DNA of 64,000 nucleotides, taken from assembly GCF_026230105.1 (NCBI RefSeq), contig NC_079479.1, forward strand, positions 14,953,734 through 15,017,733. The letters are read 5' to 3'. Of the stretch, positions 31,939 through 46,900 are shown piece after piece (position 1 is the stretch's first letter; every line of letters begins with the position of its first letter). The translations under genes and the position numbers were made by a program. Under the pieces are notes generated by a model. That model saw nothing but the letters and a program-made list of their open reading frames with translations, did not search any database and was not told the DNA's origin. This DNA is from Diorhabda sublineata (Eukaryota; Arthropoda; Insecta; Coleoptera; Chrysomelidae).

Positions 31939-34900
31939 ACAGTGCTTTTCAGATAAAAGTATCCACCTGTAATAACTTTTGTAATACTGGTATTTAGAAA
32001 AAATCCAAAAACACGTCAATTTATGTTGGAAGGGGCAAGCATTATGGCTTATTTAAACTTACTGAAAAAGCCACCCCCTCACCCCTAGCAGCATCCCATT
32101 TATTTTTTTAAATTACTTTTCATATTTTTTATGTAAAATTTGGATACTCCTCTTTGAGCTGATTTCAAAAATGTATAATACTTGTAGGTTAAATTGGTTA
32201 GTTTACGAGATAAACAATTTTTCTTTTAAGAGCACAAATTTTACTTATTATTTACTTTCACCTTATTTGCCTGTACTAAAATGGGTTGTACAACAGTTCA
32301 ATCTCTTTAATCTTTTTAACTGTGCTATTTATTCTACTTAAAAAATCCAAACAACAAAAAACTCTACTTTTTATTAAAGTTTGACATTGTCAACTAGAAT
32401 TTGTAGTCACTATTGATAGTGTAATTTGATACATTATTTATATTGTTTCTCTGAAATGGTTTACTCTTTGCAAGAAAGAATTGAAATTGTAGGTTTATAC
32501 TACCAAAATAATAATTGTGCAAGAGCTGCTGCTAGAATATTTAACGAATTACATGACGGAAGACATGCAACTCATAAGTATGTAATTCAACTGATGGAGA
32601 AATTTACCACAACAGGGTCTGTTTGCAATAAAGTGCATAAACGAGAGGGACTCGTAAATAACGAAGCAATCCAAGTGGCAATTTTAGGGCAAGTCAGCTT
32701 AGAGGCTCAACAACCCCAATCGTTGTCAACAATAAGTAGAGCGGTCGGTGTTTCATCTTCTACAGTTTTCCGAGTTCTACATAAATTCAAGTACCACCCA
32801 TACAAAGTTAAGTTGGTGCACGAGTTGAATGAAGATGATTTTGATCGTCGTCTAGAGTTTTGCAAATCAATGACGCAAATTATCAATAACAATCCACAAT
32901 TGTTAAACAATATTTGCTTTTCTGATGAATGCTCATGGTCATTAAATGGCTTAGTAAGTAGGCATAATTGTAGATATTGGGCTGAAAGTGATCCACATAT
33001 TATGCGTGAATTCCATACACAACATCCCCAAAAGTTAAACGTTTGGTGTGGTATCCTAGGTGACCACATTGTCGGACCTTTCTTCATCAACGGAAATTTA
33101 AATGGTGAATCATATCTTGAGTTACTCAGGGAAGGGATTGACCCACGTATTACAACAATAATAGAAAATGATGATAACCTTTCCGAAGATTTACTGGTAT
33201 TTCAACAAGACGGAGCTCCCCCACACTATGCTATGCCTGTCCGACAATTTTTAAACGAAACATTCCCCGCTCGTTGGATAGGTAGAAGGGGGCAGATGAT
33301 GGAGTGGCCACCTAGGTCACCGGATTTAACACCCCTAGACTTCTTTTTATGGGGGTATTTAAAAACAAAAGTTTATGCTACCCAACCAGAATCTCTGGAT
33401 GATTTACGAGAGAGGATAGAAAATGAATGTCGACAATTAAATCCAGCCGTATTAAGCAATGTCAGAGAGGCATTTCAAAATAGATTATACCATTGTATGG
33501 AAGTGAATGGTACTCATTTTGAACACTTATTGTAACTTCATAATAAATAGCACAATTAAAAAGATTAAAGAGTTTGAACTGTTGTACAACCCATTTTAGT
33601 ACAGGCAAATAAGGTGAAAGTAAATAATAAGTAAAATTTGTGCTCTTAAAAGAAAAATTGTTTATCTCATAAACTAACCACTTTAACCTACAAGTATTAT
33701 ACATTTTTGAAATCAACTCAAAGAGGAGTATCCAAATTTTACATAAAAAATATGAAAAGTAATTTAAAAAAATAAAGGGGATGCTGCTAGGGGTGAGGGG
33801 GTGGCTTTTCCAGTAAGTTTAAATAAGCCATAATGCTTGCCCCTTCCAACATAAATTGACGTGTTTTTGGATTTTTTCTAAATACCAGTATTACAAAAGT
33901 TATTAAAGGTGGATACTTTTATCTGAAAAGCACTGTATATAAAATTCTCGCGTCGTCGCGATGTTAGTAATTAAACTCCTCCGAAACCGCTTCACCGATT
34001 CTCATGAAATTTTGTGTGCATATCGGGTAGGTCTGCGAATCGAACAGCATATATTTCTCACCCCCCCCCTTAGATGTTGAGGGTAGTAGAAAATTTTTTA
34101 GATATACAATCAACGAATATTTATTTTATCCACAGATCCGCAATAGGATGGCAAGATGGCAATGGAATATAATAATTATAGTACAATAAATTCTTATTTA
34201 TAATTTCAATTTCTTTTTTGTATCGATCGTAGCAGTGACTGTTATACGTATCATTTTGATTTTTCTGTTCTCTAAAGTTAATTTTACTCTCATCGTAAAT
34301 TTGTCATTAAGTTCCAGTGCAATAATTATTTATTAATAACTGAGAAGACAGTTTTTACTCTCATGTAAATAAACACGTGTTGTGAGCTCCCGCTAACAAC
34401 GGCCATTATCGTACCTGTACATATTGTACCTATCATTTTTTGTAAATAGTGTTAAATCGAAACAAAAACGTATACGTGTTTAATAAATATACGTGTTCTC
34501 TTATTTTGGAAGGTAAGTCAAATAATAAGCAAACGAGTACAATATTGAGTCACTGTTTCTCACAAATAAGTATTTTAACTTGATTTATTTACAGGTGTCA
34601 GCAAGATTAAAGGGACCAACGAACAATCAAATCTCATGCATACAAGAGCATGAACATCAGGCGGACAAACAATGCAGATATGCGTGTGAGCACGACGCAG
34701 TTATGTCAATCACAATCACAAGAGGCACGAAATCAACAGAGACAATTAGAACGGAGAGAAACGCGTAGATTCATAGTAAACAGACGTAGAGGAATTGACC
34801 AATAATACTAACAAGTTCTTCGAGCATTTACATCAGATTCATTTTTTCGACTAGCATTCCAGTATGAGCCTGATGTAGAATATTAGGCTCAGTTCAAAGT

Positions 34901-37900
34901 GGTTTTTGGACAACTATGTGCGGCATATTCTCGCCTAGAAAAAATATGAATAATTACTTTTGATGCCTAGACAGCTACCAAGAATTTTAATTTGAAATAT
35001 ATTCGTCACTTTAATAAAGAATACTTCATTAACCTAAAAAAAGCTTACTTCCATTGTCTATACAACGTTTTCGATTATAAGTACATCCCTATACACTTGT
35101 AGTTAGTTAGTTATTTTTATTGAACTAGTCCAGTCATTTTAGGTAGATTTATGCAAGAATTTCGGAAAATCGAGATACTCAGCTATAAAGTAGTTTAAAC
35201 TTGTTCATATGACATCCTTAAACTCCTCTCAAAACTCACATATAATCCGATGTGAGCAACTTTAAAAATCGGGCGTCAAATGTGAAAAAAATCGATTTTT
35301 TGCACATTATTTGCAAATAACTCGTTTCCTATGGGTTTTACGCTATTTGTATTTATCATAAATATTGTAGAGCATTAAATTCTCAACAACTTTTGTTCCA
35401 AAAATTTGTTCATACAGTGAATCGTTTCTGAGATAGAAAATTTTAATCGTATTATAATTCATATTCTATTTACAATAATTATTCTTGAGTAAATAAAAAA
35501 TAATAGGAAAGAAATAAACATGTAATTAATGTTTATTAAAAAATGCCATTCGATACATTTGTGATTGTTAAAATTAAAAAAAAAACAAATAAAAAATAAT
35601 TATAAGGACAATGAGTTCTAATTTCAATTTTCTTCTTCTTCATCGTCGTCGTCTTCCCGCAGCTCTAAAATTCCAAGGTCGTTATTGTCTAGATAATTAT
35701 ATCATTATATATTTAGAAATAATTTATAAGAGAATATTTTGATCGGGACTACCAGTTGATTTCAAACGGGATTCAATATTTATTTATCCATTTTAATAAG
35801 TTATTTATTATGTCATGGGAATAACATTTTTTTAGTCCAGTTTCATACTAGCAGCGTGTCTAAATTCTAAAGTTGAATACCTCGATCAGCCGAACTAAAA
35901 CTCACTCAAAAGTAATGGAATGTTGATGTTTGGTTTACCCATTACATCCCTATCCCAATAAATATAAATATATACTATAGAACACTTATTTATTCGAAAA
36001 TTTGAAATAATTGAATCTTAGGTTCTTAACTGGTATAAGTTTGTTATGAGATATGCTTGAAATTTGTTTTACTATTTATATATTATCTACAATTGTAAAT
36101 TGGAATGTTCATATTTCTAATTTTTTGTTTGAAATAATATTTATTTGTATATTTATGTGATACTAAGTACAAAATTTTTTTAATATTATTATATACGTCA
36201 CAAATGTATGTTGGTTTTTTATAGTGAAATATTTTCACAAATAAATAATCTAACTTCATTGTTTTTCTAAGCTTAATGTTGCGAAATGAAGAAGATGCTT
36301 TATATCCACCATGGTTTTTCACCTATATAGATAAAGAAGTAACTGCATTTGCTTGGCCTCAAACTAGGGGTAATATGGAGTACCTTTGGCAAATAGGTAA
36401 GTAAAAATCAAGATGATTCTTACATATGTATCTAAAAGCTTTCCAAGAAACGATCCATCTACTAATTGGAATTTATAATTTATGGGAATATTATCATTAA
36501 TTCTGCTATGTGATTCATTTAACCTTGGAGGTACATATATACAGTCTTCCCATAATTGAGAAATTGTTTTTTGTACGACATAAAATTATTTTTCGTGATT
36601 TCATCTTTTAACTAGTCCGTCATGACTAATCACCTGTTTGAAGTGGAACGAAGTCTTTGCCAGCTATATTATCAGAGTTTTCGTAGTGGGATTGTGCCAA
36701 AATTAAACACCAAAGTGTATTAACTCTAATATATTCCGAGCTTCCTAATACTTATGTATTCATCGTCTGGGACTGAAATTATGATCAAATACAATATAAA
36801 AATATGTGTAAAACAATAATAGAAATTACTTTCATCAATTAGTTAAGAATGTGTCGCTAATGATTAAGGATATAATATAATATAAATTATGGATTTGCCA
36901 ATGTCTATTTTTAGAAACAACGTATATTGCCCAAAATGATCAATGTATTAATGAGAAAACTTATTTAAATAAACTTAGTGTAAACTATGCATATTCTTTA
37001 GATTTTAAAAAACAAATTCTAGTAAAGAAATTCAACGCCATCGATAACCAACTAGCCTCATCCAACCTATGAAATTCAATTTCACTCTTAACGACCGAAC
37101 CTATAAAATGTAATGTCATTCATAAATCGAATCAACAAACTTAATCACACCGCAATTCATAACTACTGATTCTCTACACAAATATTTAAAAGCTGGAAAT
37201 ATACAGATGCACTTAATGGTAGTCCTACTTGGAACTTAGAAAAAAAAATCATTATTATACCTCGCCTCGTTAACTTGCTAGAGCTGAATATTAAATTTTA
37301 AAACGTAAATAGACGAGTAAAATGTACCTGCCTGTAAAGGAGTTTGGTTTAAACAGGATACCGGACGTGAACTGAGCTTGTTTTGTATTCCACTCGTTTT
37401 TTTTCTGGAAAACGGAATTTCAAAGGAAAAACCAATCAAAATCAATTTTTTGCAAATAAAACAAAAGAAAAAAAACATTTCAATTCCAAAGTATCATTTG
37501 ATTGAATTATAATTTGTTGTAAAGAGGGTGATCCCACATACTCATCTTCTTCTTTGATAACATGTTCAACACAATTTTTCCTAAGCTCTTGGTGGTCTAC
37601 TACTAGAACATTCTTTACGAGCTCTACAACCTCTTTACTTTACAAAAATAGGAATTTTTTTCAGCATAAATGCTAAAATTTGAGCCTGGTTACTACTACT
37701 ATTTGGTTAGGTTATGTTACAACTCTTAAGGAGTTGCCGCGAGTGGTAGAATGCGTTGTCCATAACAATTACTGACTGCGGTGGAACATTAGGTAAAGGT
37801 GTTCATTAATCCACTTTTCAAATAATTCTGCTGTCATATCTTCATGATAACCATCTGCACTTGCACTTGCCATCCGTTTATTCAGTTTTTTGTGTTTAAA

Positions 37901-40900
37901 GCCACAAGCTGTCAAAACTTAATTGTCTTCTAGATAATCTGCTACTTTTTGCTGTATTACTTCTAATATCGCAACCTTGTTCTCCTTATATAAACTATAA
38001 GTTGTCCTACGTATAAAATCTTGAGTAGCTATGTCAACTGATTTCAGTTTCTCTTTACATTTGTTTACTCTATTCAAATCAGCAATTCTTATTATGATTG
38101 CATTATAAGATTGCTGAATATTTTCCTCTTTCAAACATTCGAATATATTTAAAATAACTTGCTGTGTTGGTATATCTAAATCTTTATTATTAAATCCGTA
38201 CCTGTCTTTATTCTCACTATACTATGCAATTTCATTGTCTTCATTCGCCCTTGGTATAAGGAACGCCATATTTCTATTTATTTAAAGAAATTTGTGAACG
38301 CCAATGCTTATCGCAAGCTGTCTGGCAGGAATATTTCGAAGAAATAGTGTACATACGCCTTCCGACAGCTTCGGTCAATAAAATGCATTTCGGTTTACGA
38401 TTCGAGATGATGAGTCCACGTAGACTGACGGTTTGTTAGATGTTTACCGAATTTTACACGGCAAGTAAACATTATTTTTCATTTGGTAGGAGTGCCATGC
38501 GTATTTACGGAATATTGATTGATCCTAGCAAAACTTTCTTCTAAAATTGATATTGGAAGAACTATAATTTTGCCAAGCGTTCTTAGTTGATCAACATATA
38601 ACTGCACCTGAATAATTCATTTTAAATGCAAACATTGTATCTGGCATTAAGGGTGTACCTAGAGATTTTTCAAATTATCTAAAATAAATCACTTTGGATA
38701 GAAATCAGACCAGCTTTATTATCTCAATACGGTTATCGACAATTTGAAGATGTAATAGTTACACAACTATCAACGACTATACAAAAACATAACGAAACCT
38801 ACAACCAATACCACCAAAGAGTCTGTCATAACTTGAATGATTTATTGTCACATATACATACTTAATTATACTGAACAAACAGTAAACTTCAAAACTCCTT
38901 ATTTTGCGAATATCGCAAAAAAACTTTCTGCACAGATATAAACGACCCCCGAATATCTCTCGAACTTTCAGAAAAATTCTTTAGAGAAAGCTCACGATAA
39001 CCATAAAAACTAACAGCAATACATGACTTTCTTGAAATGACAACAATATAAGAAAATTTTCTTGCATACAAAAGGCACAATTTTCACCATCGAATATGAG
39101 ACCTAATTTTTCACTCAATAATACTTAAAATTCCAATCTTCAATCTCAACCACGTTTCAATTCATTTAGAATCAAATTAGAAAGCAAATTTTCAACGTTT
39201 AACCTAATAATTTAAGAAATGATTATTTTTAATCTTAAAGCCGTTCTCAACTCCATAGAAACCCCTCAAACTCTCAAAATGATACCTATCACGCACCGAT
39301 GAGTGGTGTACAAATTTTTTATTCTAGAAATGAATCCTACCAGTAGAACTCATCACTTCAACGTGAATTCGTACGTGATGAAGTACCCGAACAATTACGA
39401 ATAGGTAGATGGTCAGGATGTTCGGATATTTCCGATTACCGAATCACCTTCTCCGTAAATCTAAATAATACGAGGATGTATTGATATCTAGTTAGCCTAG
39501 ACCAGTTCCGTGCGTAAACAAAATATTGCGTTACCATAGCAACAAACAATAACTTTATAGAAGTGTCAGTGTAAAGTTTGGCGTCAAAAAAGTGGACTAG
39601 AGTTACGCAATCAATTAAAAGAAAAAAGATGTCCACGCAAATTGAGATAAATCGAAAAATTGGAGTATCGAGCCATCATCAAGTACCTGTATTTAAAAGG
39701 GTTAAGAGGAAAACAGATTTACGTAGATATGCTTAATACCCTTGGTGATCAATGTTATTCGTATGCGACCGTGAAAAATTGGACTGCAAGCTTCAAAAGA
39801 GATAAATTTTTCATAGAAGATCATGACAGATCGGGAAGGCCAGTTTCTGTATTAGTCCCAGAAAATATCGACGCAGTTCAAGAGATGATATTATCAGACC
39901 GTCGAATGGGGCTAAAACGGATATCTGAAGCACTGAATATTTTGACATGAGAAAAATTGTTGCAAAATGGATGCCCAAATGTTTGAATGTTGACCAAAAT
40001 CGTGCAAGGGTAGACTACTTGAACCGAATTGTTACTATGGATGAGACTTGGGTACATTTCTACAATCCAGAAACAAAGCCACAATCGATTGAATGGAGAC
40101 ACTCTGGTTCTCCAAGAGCTAAGAAGTTTCCGTTACAAAAATCTGCTGGAAAAGTTCTTGCTTCTCAACTGACAAAAAGTTTAAAAGGTCGTAAATTTTC
40201 TTCCAACGAGGAGGTAATAAAAGCTGTGGAGGTCTGGTTTACAGAGCAAGAAGATTTGAAAGGTCTAGAGACGTTGCAGGTTCGCTGTAATAAATGTATC
40301 CAATTAAGAGGAGAATACGTTGAGTAATAAAATAATAAAATATTTTGACATTGAAATTTTGTTTGGTTCTATAGTAGGCTTAGAATTTTTTAATATATCC
40401 TCGTAAGCTCTTTTTTGTGCACTACAGGGAAGATAATAAAAATATTAAACAGTAACTATATAAATTACAATTAATACTTGATGTACGTTTTGCTAATAAA
40501 CGAAATAGAGAAGATTCAAGGGATTATTATATAAAGGTTGGACCTACCAACTGACTAAATAACAATTATATTTACAATTTTTTCCTAGCTTCAGTTTTCG
40601 CAAAAGTATCAATGACTTCGTTTAAATCCAGGCTTGATGCGGTTTTTAATTGCTAATAGCGATAAATGTCGGAGTCGAGTTTGGCCCATATTATTTCTTA
40701 AATAACTTTTTATTACTTTTAATTTGCTAAATGACCTTTCAGCTGCTGCAGAAGTAACAGGAATTGTAAAGAATTACTATTACATTCTAGCACTGCATAT
40801 TTGCTCATTATTTCCTTACGTAAACTAGGTGGTAAATATAAATAAATTGAAATGAAAAACTAGGGCCTATTATTTATATCTGAATATTTTCTATGGAATT

Positions 40901-43900
40901 TGTCACACTTTTGTAATAAGGTTGCTTCATCATTCATTCATTCATAAAAATTGAATAGTTCGAGTCATTTCTATAAATTTGTAACTTTGCTTTGGTCTCT
41001 GCTAAAACTTTACTCGCCTCGCCCAAATTGATATCGCATTTTTGTAAAGTTTTGGATGCAAAATTGATGTCGTTCAATACATTGTAGCATGAATTCGCAA
41101 AGCAACACGAATTCGAAATTTAGCGTTTTTGTGTTAATACTCTCTGCTTCACTACGCTCATCTTTATTAGAACTCTTTAGATCTATTGCTGATAATGCTC
41201 AAAATAACGAAGTTTTACTGCAGATATCGTATCGTCCATACTGGATCATCTAGTCGGATTTAGTTTTTTTAGAGTATTGCCCGATTCGCCAGTGAATTTT
41301 GACAGTAGATCCCAACATTTGATGTTGTTCGTACTTTCGTAAATAAGTAAATTTTCTATTGATGACCGATCGGGAAGACCAGTTTCTGTGTCAGTCCCCG
41401 AAAATATCGATGCAGTTCATGACATGATTTTATCAGACCGTCGAATTGGGCTTAAACGCGTTCATCATATAGTTCACGTCAATTTGGACATGAGAAAAAT
41501 TGCTGCAAAATGGATCCCCAAATGTTTGAATCCTAAGAAGTTTCGTGTCTAAAAATCTGCTGGGAAGTTCTTGTTTCAGTTTTTTGGGATTGCCATGGAG
41601 TAATCATGATTAATTTTTGGGATAAGAGTAGAACAATAACTGGAGATTACTATTTAACATTACTGACCACTCTACGGGAAAATAAGTGATTTAGGTTTTG
41701 ATTTACTAGAACACCCCCTTTATTTACCAGATTTGGCTCCGTCCGACTATCATCTTTTTCCTTAACTGAAAAAAGTTTAAAAGATCGTAAATTTTCTTCC
41801 AACGAGGAGGTAATAAAAGCTGTGGAGGTCTGGTTTGCAGAGCAAGAAGAAACATTTCTTTTGAAAGGTCTAGAGAGGTTGCAGGTTCGCTGTAATAAAT
41901 GTATCCAATTAAGAGGAGAATATGTTGAGTAATAAAATATTTTGACATTGAAATTTTGTTTGGTTCTATAGTAGGCTAAGAATTTTACAATATATCCTCG
42001 TATTAGAACATTTTTCCAGTTACCATATTTTATTTTACCAAAAATAGGTTTAAAGATATTAATTGATTCTTGAGACTCCCATAGCATAATTTCTCCAAAA
42101 GCATCTGCATATTTCAACCCTTCACATCAATACGAGAAACCTCTCCTATTAATATCCATGAAAATAACCCATAAGTATTTCTCCAATTAGAACACCTTTA
42201 TTTGCCCAGATAGGTATTGATAAACTGATCGATGTTTGTATAGCAGATTGCAGTGGAGATTTCGATATTTTACTTGATTTAGAACGTTTTAATGCTTTAA
42301 TGCTTTAATTGATTATGAAAATAGAATTTATAAGAAAATTAATATTAGAGTTCCTTTTTCAACATTATACTATAAAATTCCAGTCCATATTAGGGTGGTG
42401 CGTGAAAATTCAAGTTGGGAAATCAGAGTTTCTATAGTTTGGAGAAGTTACTATTTTTTTTGAAATCGGAGTTCATCTTGCGAACGCGAAAGCAGTGGAA
42501 AGTTTCATACACTAGGCTTTCAAAAGCGGCAATAAAAAATTGTTTTTCCTTTAGAAGAATATTTTCCGATCGTGCAACTACAATTTAACGGAAATCACCA
42601 GTTTTGGACATATTTGATTTACTTTAACAAAAAATCATGTAAGGCATAAAGGTTATTGATTTTGAGTTTCGTGCCAATTGTGCAGCTCTTCTCTTTTTTA
42701 GATAATAATATTATCTAGTGGAGGTGGCTGCACTTCGAGTTTCATCCACACCCCTCTCATCCATCCAACCAATGAGGATGGGGTTTGTTATTTACATTAG
42801 TTGCACATTGTATTTTTGGTACTTTTCTTTGGTTCTTAGTATCTTTTCTTTGGTAGACCTTTTTTTGTTGTACCTTTCTAATCTTTACTTGTACTTGATC
42901 CATGAACCACTCTGTATTTTGATTTGCTTTCAAAATTGGGCATAAATAATGTAGATTCTAGTAGAGCTCTAATGTAATCGTCTCTTGATTGGGACCCACA
43001 CACCTTGAGCGACGCTTCGGTGATGAGCTTCACGCACCTTTCTACAACTTATAAATGACAGGGAAACTTTTTACATCCCTACTCTACACATCTGATGACT
43101 AACTTATAAATTTTATCAATCCTACTTTGAACTCCAATGCATCCTACTACTCAGAGTTGATGGATTGGTCTTACACAAGGGTATTTCTGTGTCTACTCAT
43201 TTTCTTGGGAATGAATACGATGACGAAATTTCCTCAATAATAAAAGAATTTTTGAAATTACATAACATTAAAATTCACTTTACGACTGTTAATAACTCCT
43301 CGTCAAACTCTCCCTTCGAACGCTTTCATTCTACACTGATTAAAAAATTAAGAACTCTTCAAGAAAAATATCCTCAAGAACCTCTCGAAAATATTTTCAC
43401 ACATGCTACTTTAATCTATCTATTCATAGCGGTAAAAATTTCTCCCTTTTTTCAATTCTTTGTAGTCGTTATGCCGAAGAATTACATTTTGATATCGATC
43501 TTCCCTTATATGAAACTTAAAACCAAAAAAGGTAGAGCCCATTCATGAGATTAACCCGTCACAAACTTTACACGTTACATAAATCTAGATTACTTCTTAC
43601 TTCTTAATTACTTCTTATACCACTATGAAATCAGAAATACAAAACAAAATAAAAATAATTGGTAAAACTAATAAAAAGAATCAAACTATTACACATTTAA
43701 AATACGTAAAGCGGGTCCGTTAGGTAACGAATAAAAACTCCCAGGAAAACAATTCTTTACAAGAGAACAATCCTATCCCTGGGACATACTCTCAAAAATC
43801 TCTCTCTCAAAAATGAGTTTCCAAATAATGCATATTACTCCGAAGAAATCGGAAATCAAGAGAAATTTCTCACTACCATAGACATGTTTGCTCATTGACT

Positions 43901-46900
43901 TAAACAAATTAGAAGAAATATTATACACATATCCGAAAACTTATTTCAAAGGTTTATTCAACTTTCTCGGTTCTGCTACAGATAATTCAAACGACACTCA
44001 CCTAGACTGACTTAAAACACATATCGCTTTAGAATTAAAACAAAATGCAATTGTGGGAAAATTCAATAATCAAATATATTTCGGCCTGTCTCTCGATATG
44101 AGATTCAATAAATTTCTACAGCTGTTAATATTATTGGTTGACGACAAAGTAATTTCGGATTTATAGTATAAAATAAAACATTTTTTTCTAACGAAAAATA
44201 GCTTTTAATCAATTTTTTTTATTTTGTTCAATGGCCTTTTGCTATATTTCTTTTAGCTTCATGATTCCCTTTTAACTCATAAAATGTTTAGTCTGCGATT
44301 GAAGGTCATCGTCATTTGGGAAAGTTTAACCATTCTGCAAACCTCGAAATAAATGGTAATCAAGGCTGAATTTGGGATAAGGCATCATTTCCCAGCCAAG
44401 GTCCAATAGTTTCTCATGAGTTGTGAAATATGTGTGAGTCCTTGCATTATCATAAAGGGACACTAAACTTTCCCGATTTGACAATTCTGGCTGTTTTTCT
44501 TTGATGAATTCCTCCTGTTTCATTAATTATTTAAAGTAAATATCAGAATGATCGTTTGGTTCCTTGGAACCAGCTCAAAAACACAACATCTTTGTAATCC
44601 CACCAAACTAACAGCATAAGCTTTTTTTATTGTTTTTCAGCTTTCGATGTGGTTTGTACTAGTTCATCATGTTTTCTCCACAATCGTTTTCGAACTACCT
44701 TGCTGTACAGGACCCATTTTTCATCACCATTGATGATTCTTTTCAGGAAAGAGTCGATTCCATTTCGTTTAAGGTGCATAACGCAAATGTTGTTAAATGA
44801 ATTTTCTTCAATTCGTGAGGTACCCAAATATCAAGCTTCTTAACTAGCACCAGACATTTTAAGTGTTTTTCAATTGTTGTGTGCAACACATGTAGCCTCT
44901 TCGAACAGTTATATGACGATACTCTTCCATTATGACTTTGATTTCATAATCAACTTCAGTAGGCCGATCAGAACGTTGCTCATCTTTGATGGAAAAATCT
45001 CCATAACGGAATTTTTACACCAAATCTGCACTCTGTGCGATTTTTATATGCCGTAAGTAAGCTAGAGCTTGTCGATATTTTTATCTTACAATGTCCTTCT
45101 TAATATCCCTTTCTTTATATGGTTCAAAGTCTATGATTTTCAAATGTGAGTCTTTCGTTTGTCATCGTAAATAGATTAATAATTAAGTTTTGGGTATAAC
45201 ATTATTGTTTTTATTACAGGAATGCGACATATAGTAACTTTGTGCCCAGAAAAAATACCCAATATAAATGAGTCAAAATTCAGTTGGACTTACATACCTA
45301 TCGAAGAATGTAGTGCTCCTGATATTGAACAAATTTTCAAATTTATCAGAACAATACAGATGTGCAGAAAACATAAATTGGTAAATATTTAATTTGAAAA
45401 ACATTCTATTTTATATAAACAAAAGGTATTTTTATTTTACTTTACAATTTACAAATTTTCAAAACAATTTACTTGTTTTTGGTTTTATGGGAGAAATTTT
45501 CAAATAGTTATTTATGCAACACGTAAGTAAAGTAATACTTTTTTTCACGAGTAGGACGGTTTGACCAAGAATTCCCTCGAGTGAAAAAAAGTTATTTTAC
45601 TCACAAGTTTCATACAAAAATTTTTCTACGTTCATAGTTCGACAAAACTTTTATCAATTTTTATTTAGTAATAGTAATATTGAAAGTACGTCGTTATTTA
45701 CCAATAGGGTGCCTTTCAGTTTTGAATAAATTGACCAAAGTGTTAAAGACTTCCACATTTTGGATTTAGTTTCAAAGTAAGATAGTAACACTCTTTCTGA
45801 GAAGATGTTTTCGCCTTTTTTAGTACGCCACTCTTAAAAGAATTATATTCTTTTAAATACTGTTCCCTGGATTCATAGTCGCTACAGTTGCCGATTCAAC
45901 AACATCTGCTGTGCAGTTTAAACTTTCTTCACTATTACAGAAATAAGTTTTTATGGGAGAAACGAATTGACATGAGAAAGAAAGTGTTTACAGCTCACTA
46001 TTTTGATAAAACTATTTTGTATTTGCGTTAAAAAACGACACGTTACGGCACTTTTCTTAATGCAAAAGCGTGAAAAAATGAACTGCTACGGTATTTTTTT
46101 CATACTTTTTGACTTATTCAGAAATTACATTCTTTATGAATGCAAATAAATGAAAAAAAACCGTGAATATTATAACGGACGTAGAAAAATGAATTTATTA
46201 GTTTTGTATCACCCAAAACAATTGGATTTTTTTTTATTTTTATGTATCAACAACGCAGGGTTATTCGAGTATTTAGGTTTGATACATTCGATCGTTGGAT
46301 CTAGATATTTTTTTTTATTTAAAATTAATGTGCTTGGCTATTACTATTAATACATTAAATATGAAATGGTTCTTGATTCAAGTATACAATATGAATACAC
46401 AGTAACACAATTATTCTATAGTTTGTGGTACAGTTGTACATCTTTGAGAAACTGAAGTAGAGAGGTAATTTGTTCCGAGTTGTTAAGGACTTCATTGTAG
46501 TTCGGGCTAATTTGTGACACTCGGTCAAAATATGCTTCATGGTTAGGTTCGAGTTGCAGCTGGAACAAAACGGTCTGGCAGTAGTAGTCATAAGATATTC
46601 ATGAGTAAGTCTTGAATGGCCAATTCTTACTCTTCTTATCGCAGTTAAGTCTTGCCTTGAGAGACCAGCGAAGATAATAGGTTGGTTACCAATTGAACGC
46701 TGTATTTGACGTAGGGATGTGTTAATAGTATCCCAATGCTGCTGCCATGTATCTGTGATTTTAAATCCTTTCCAATAATTACATTGTCGGTGACGGTATA
46801 TGTAGCTGCAATTTTTGCCTGTTTGTCTGCTAGTTCGTTGCCTTCGATGCCTATGTGGGAAGGTAGCCAAATTAAAGTAACTGCTATTCCTTGGAATGAG

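Noticed and set aside
35625..35690. Acidic C-terminal coding tail on the minus strand
   Set aside because: A simple GAA/GAC run can give an acidic chain by chance; no upstream exon is identifiable.
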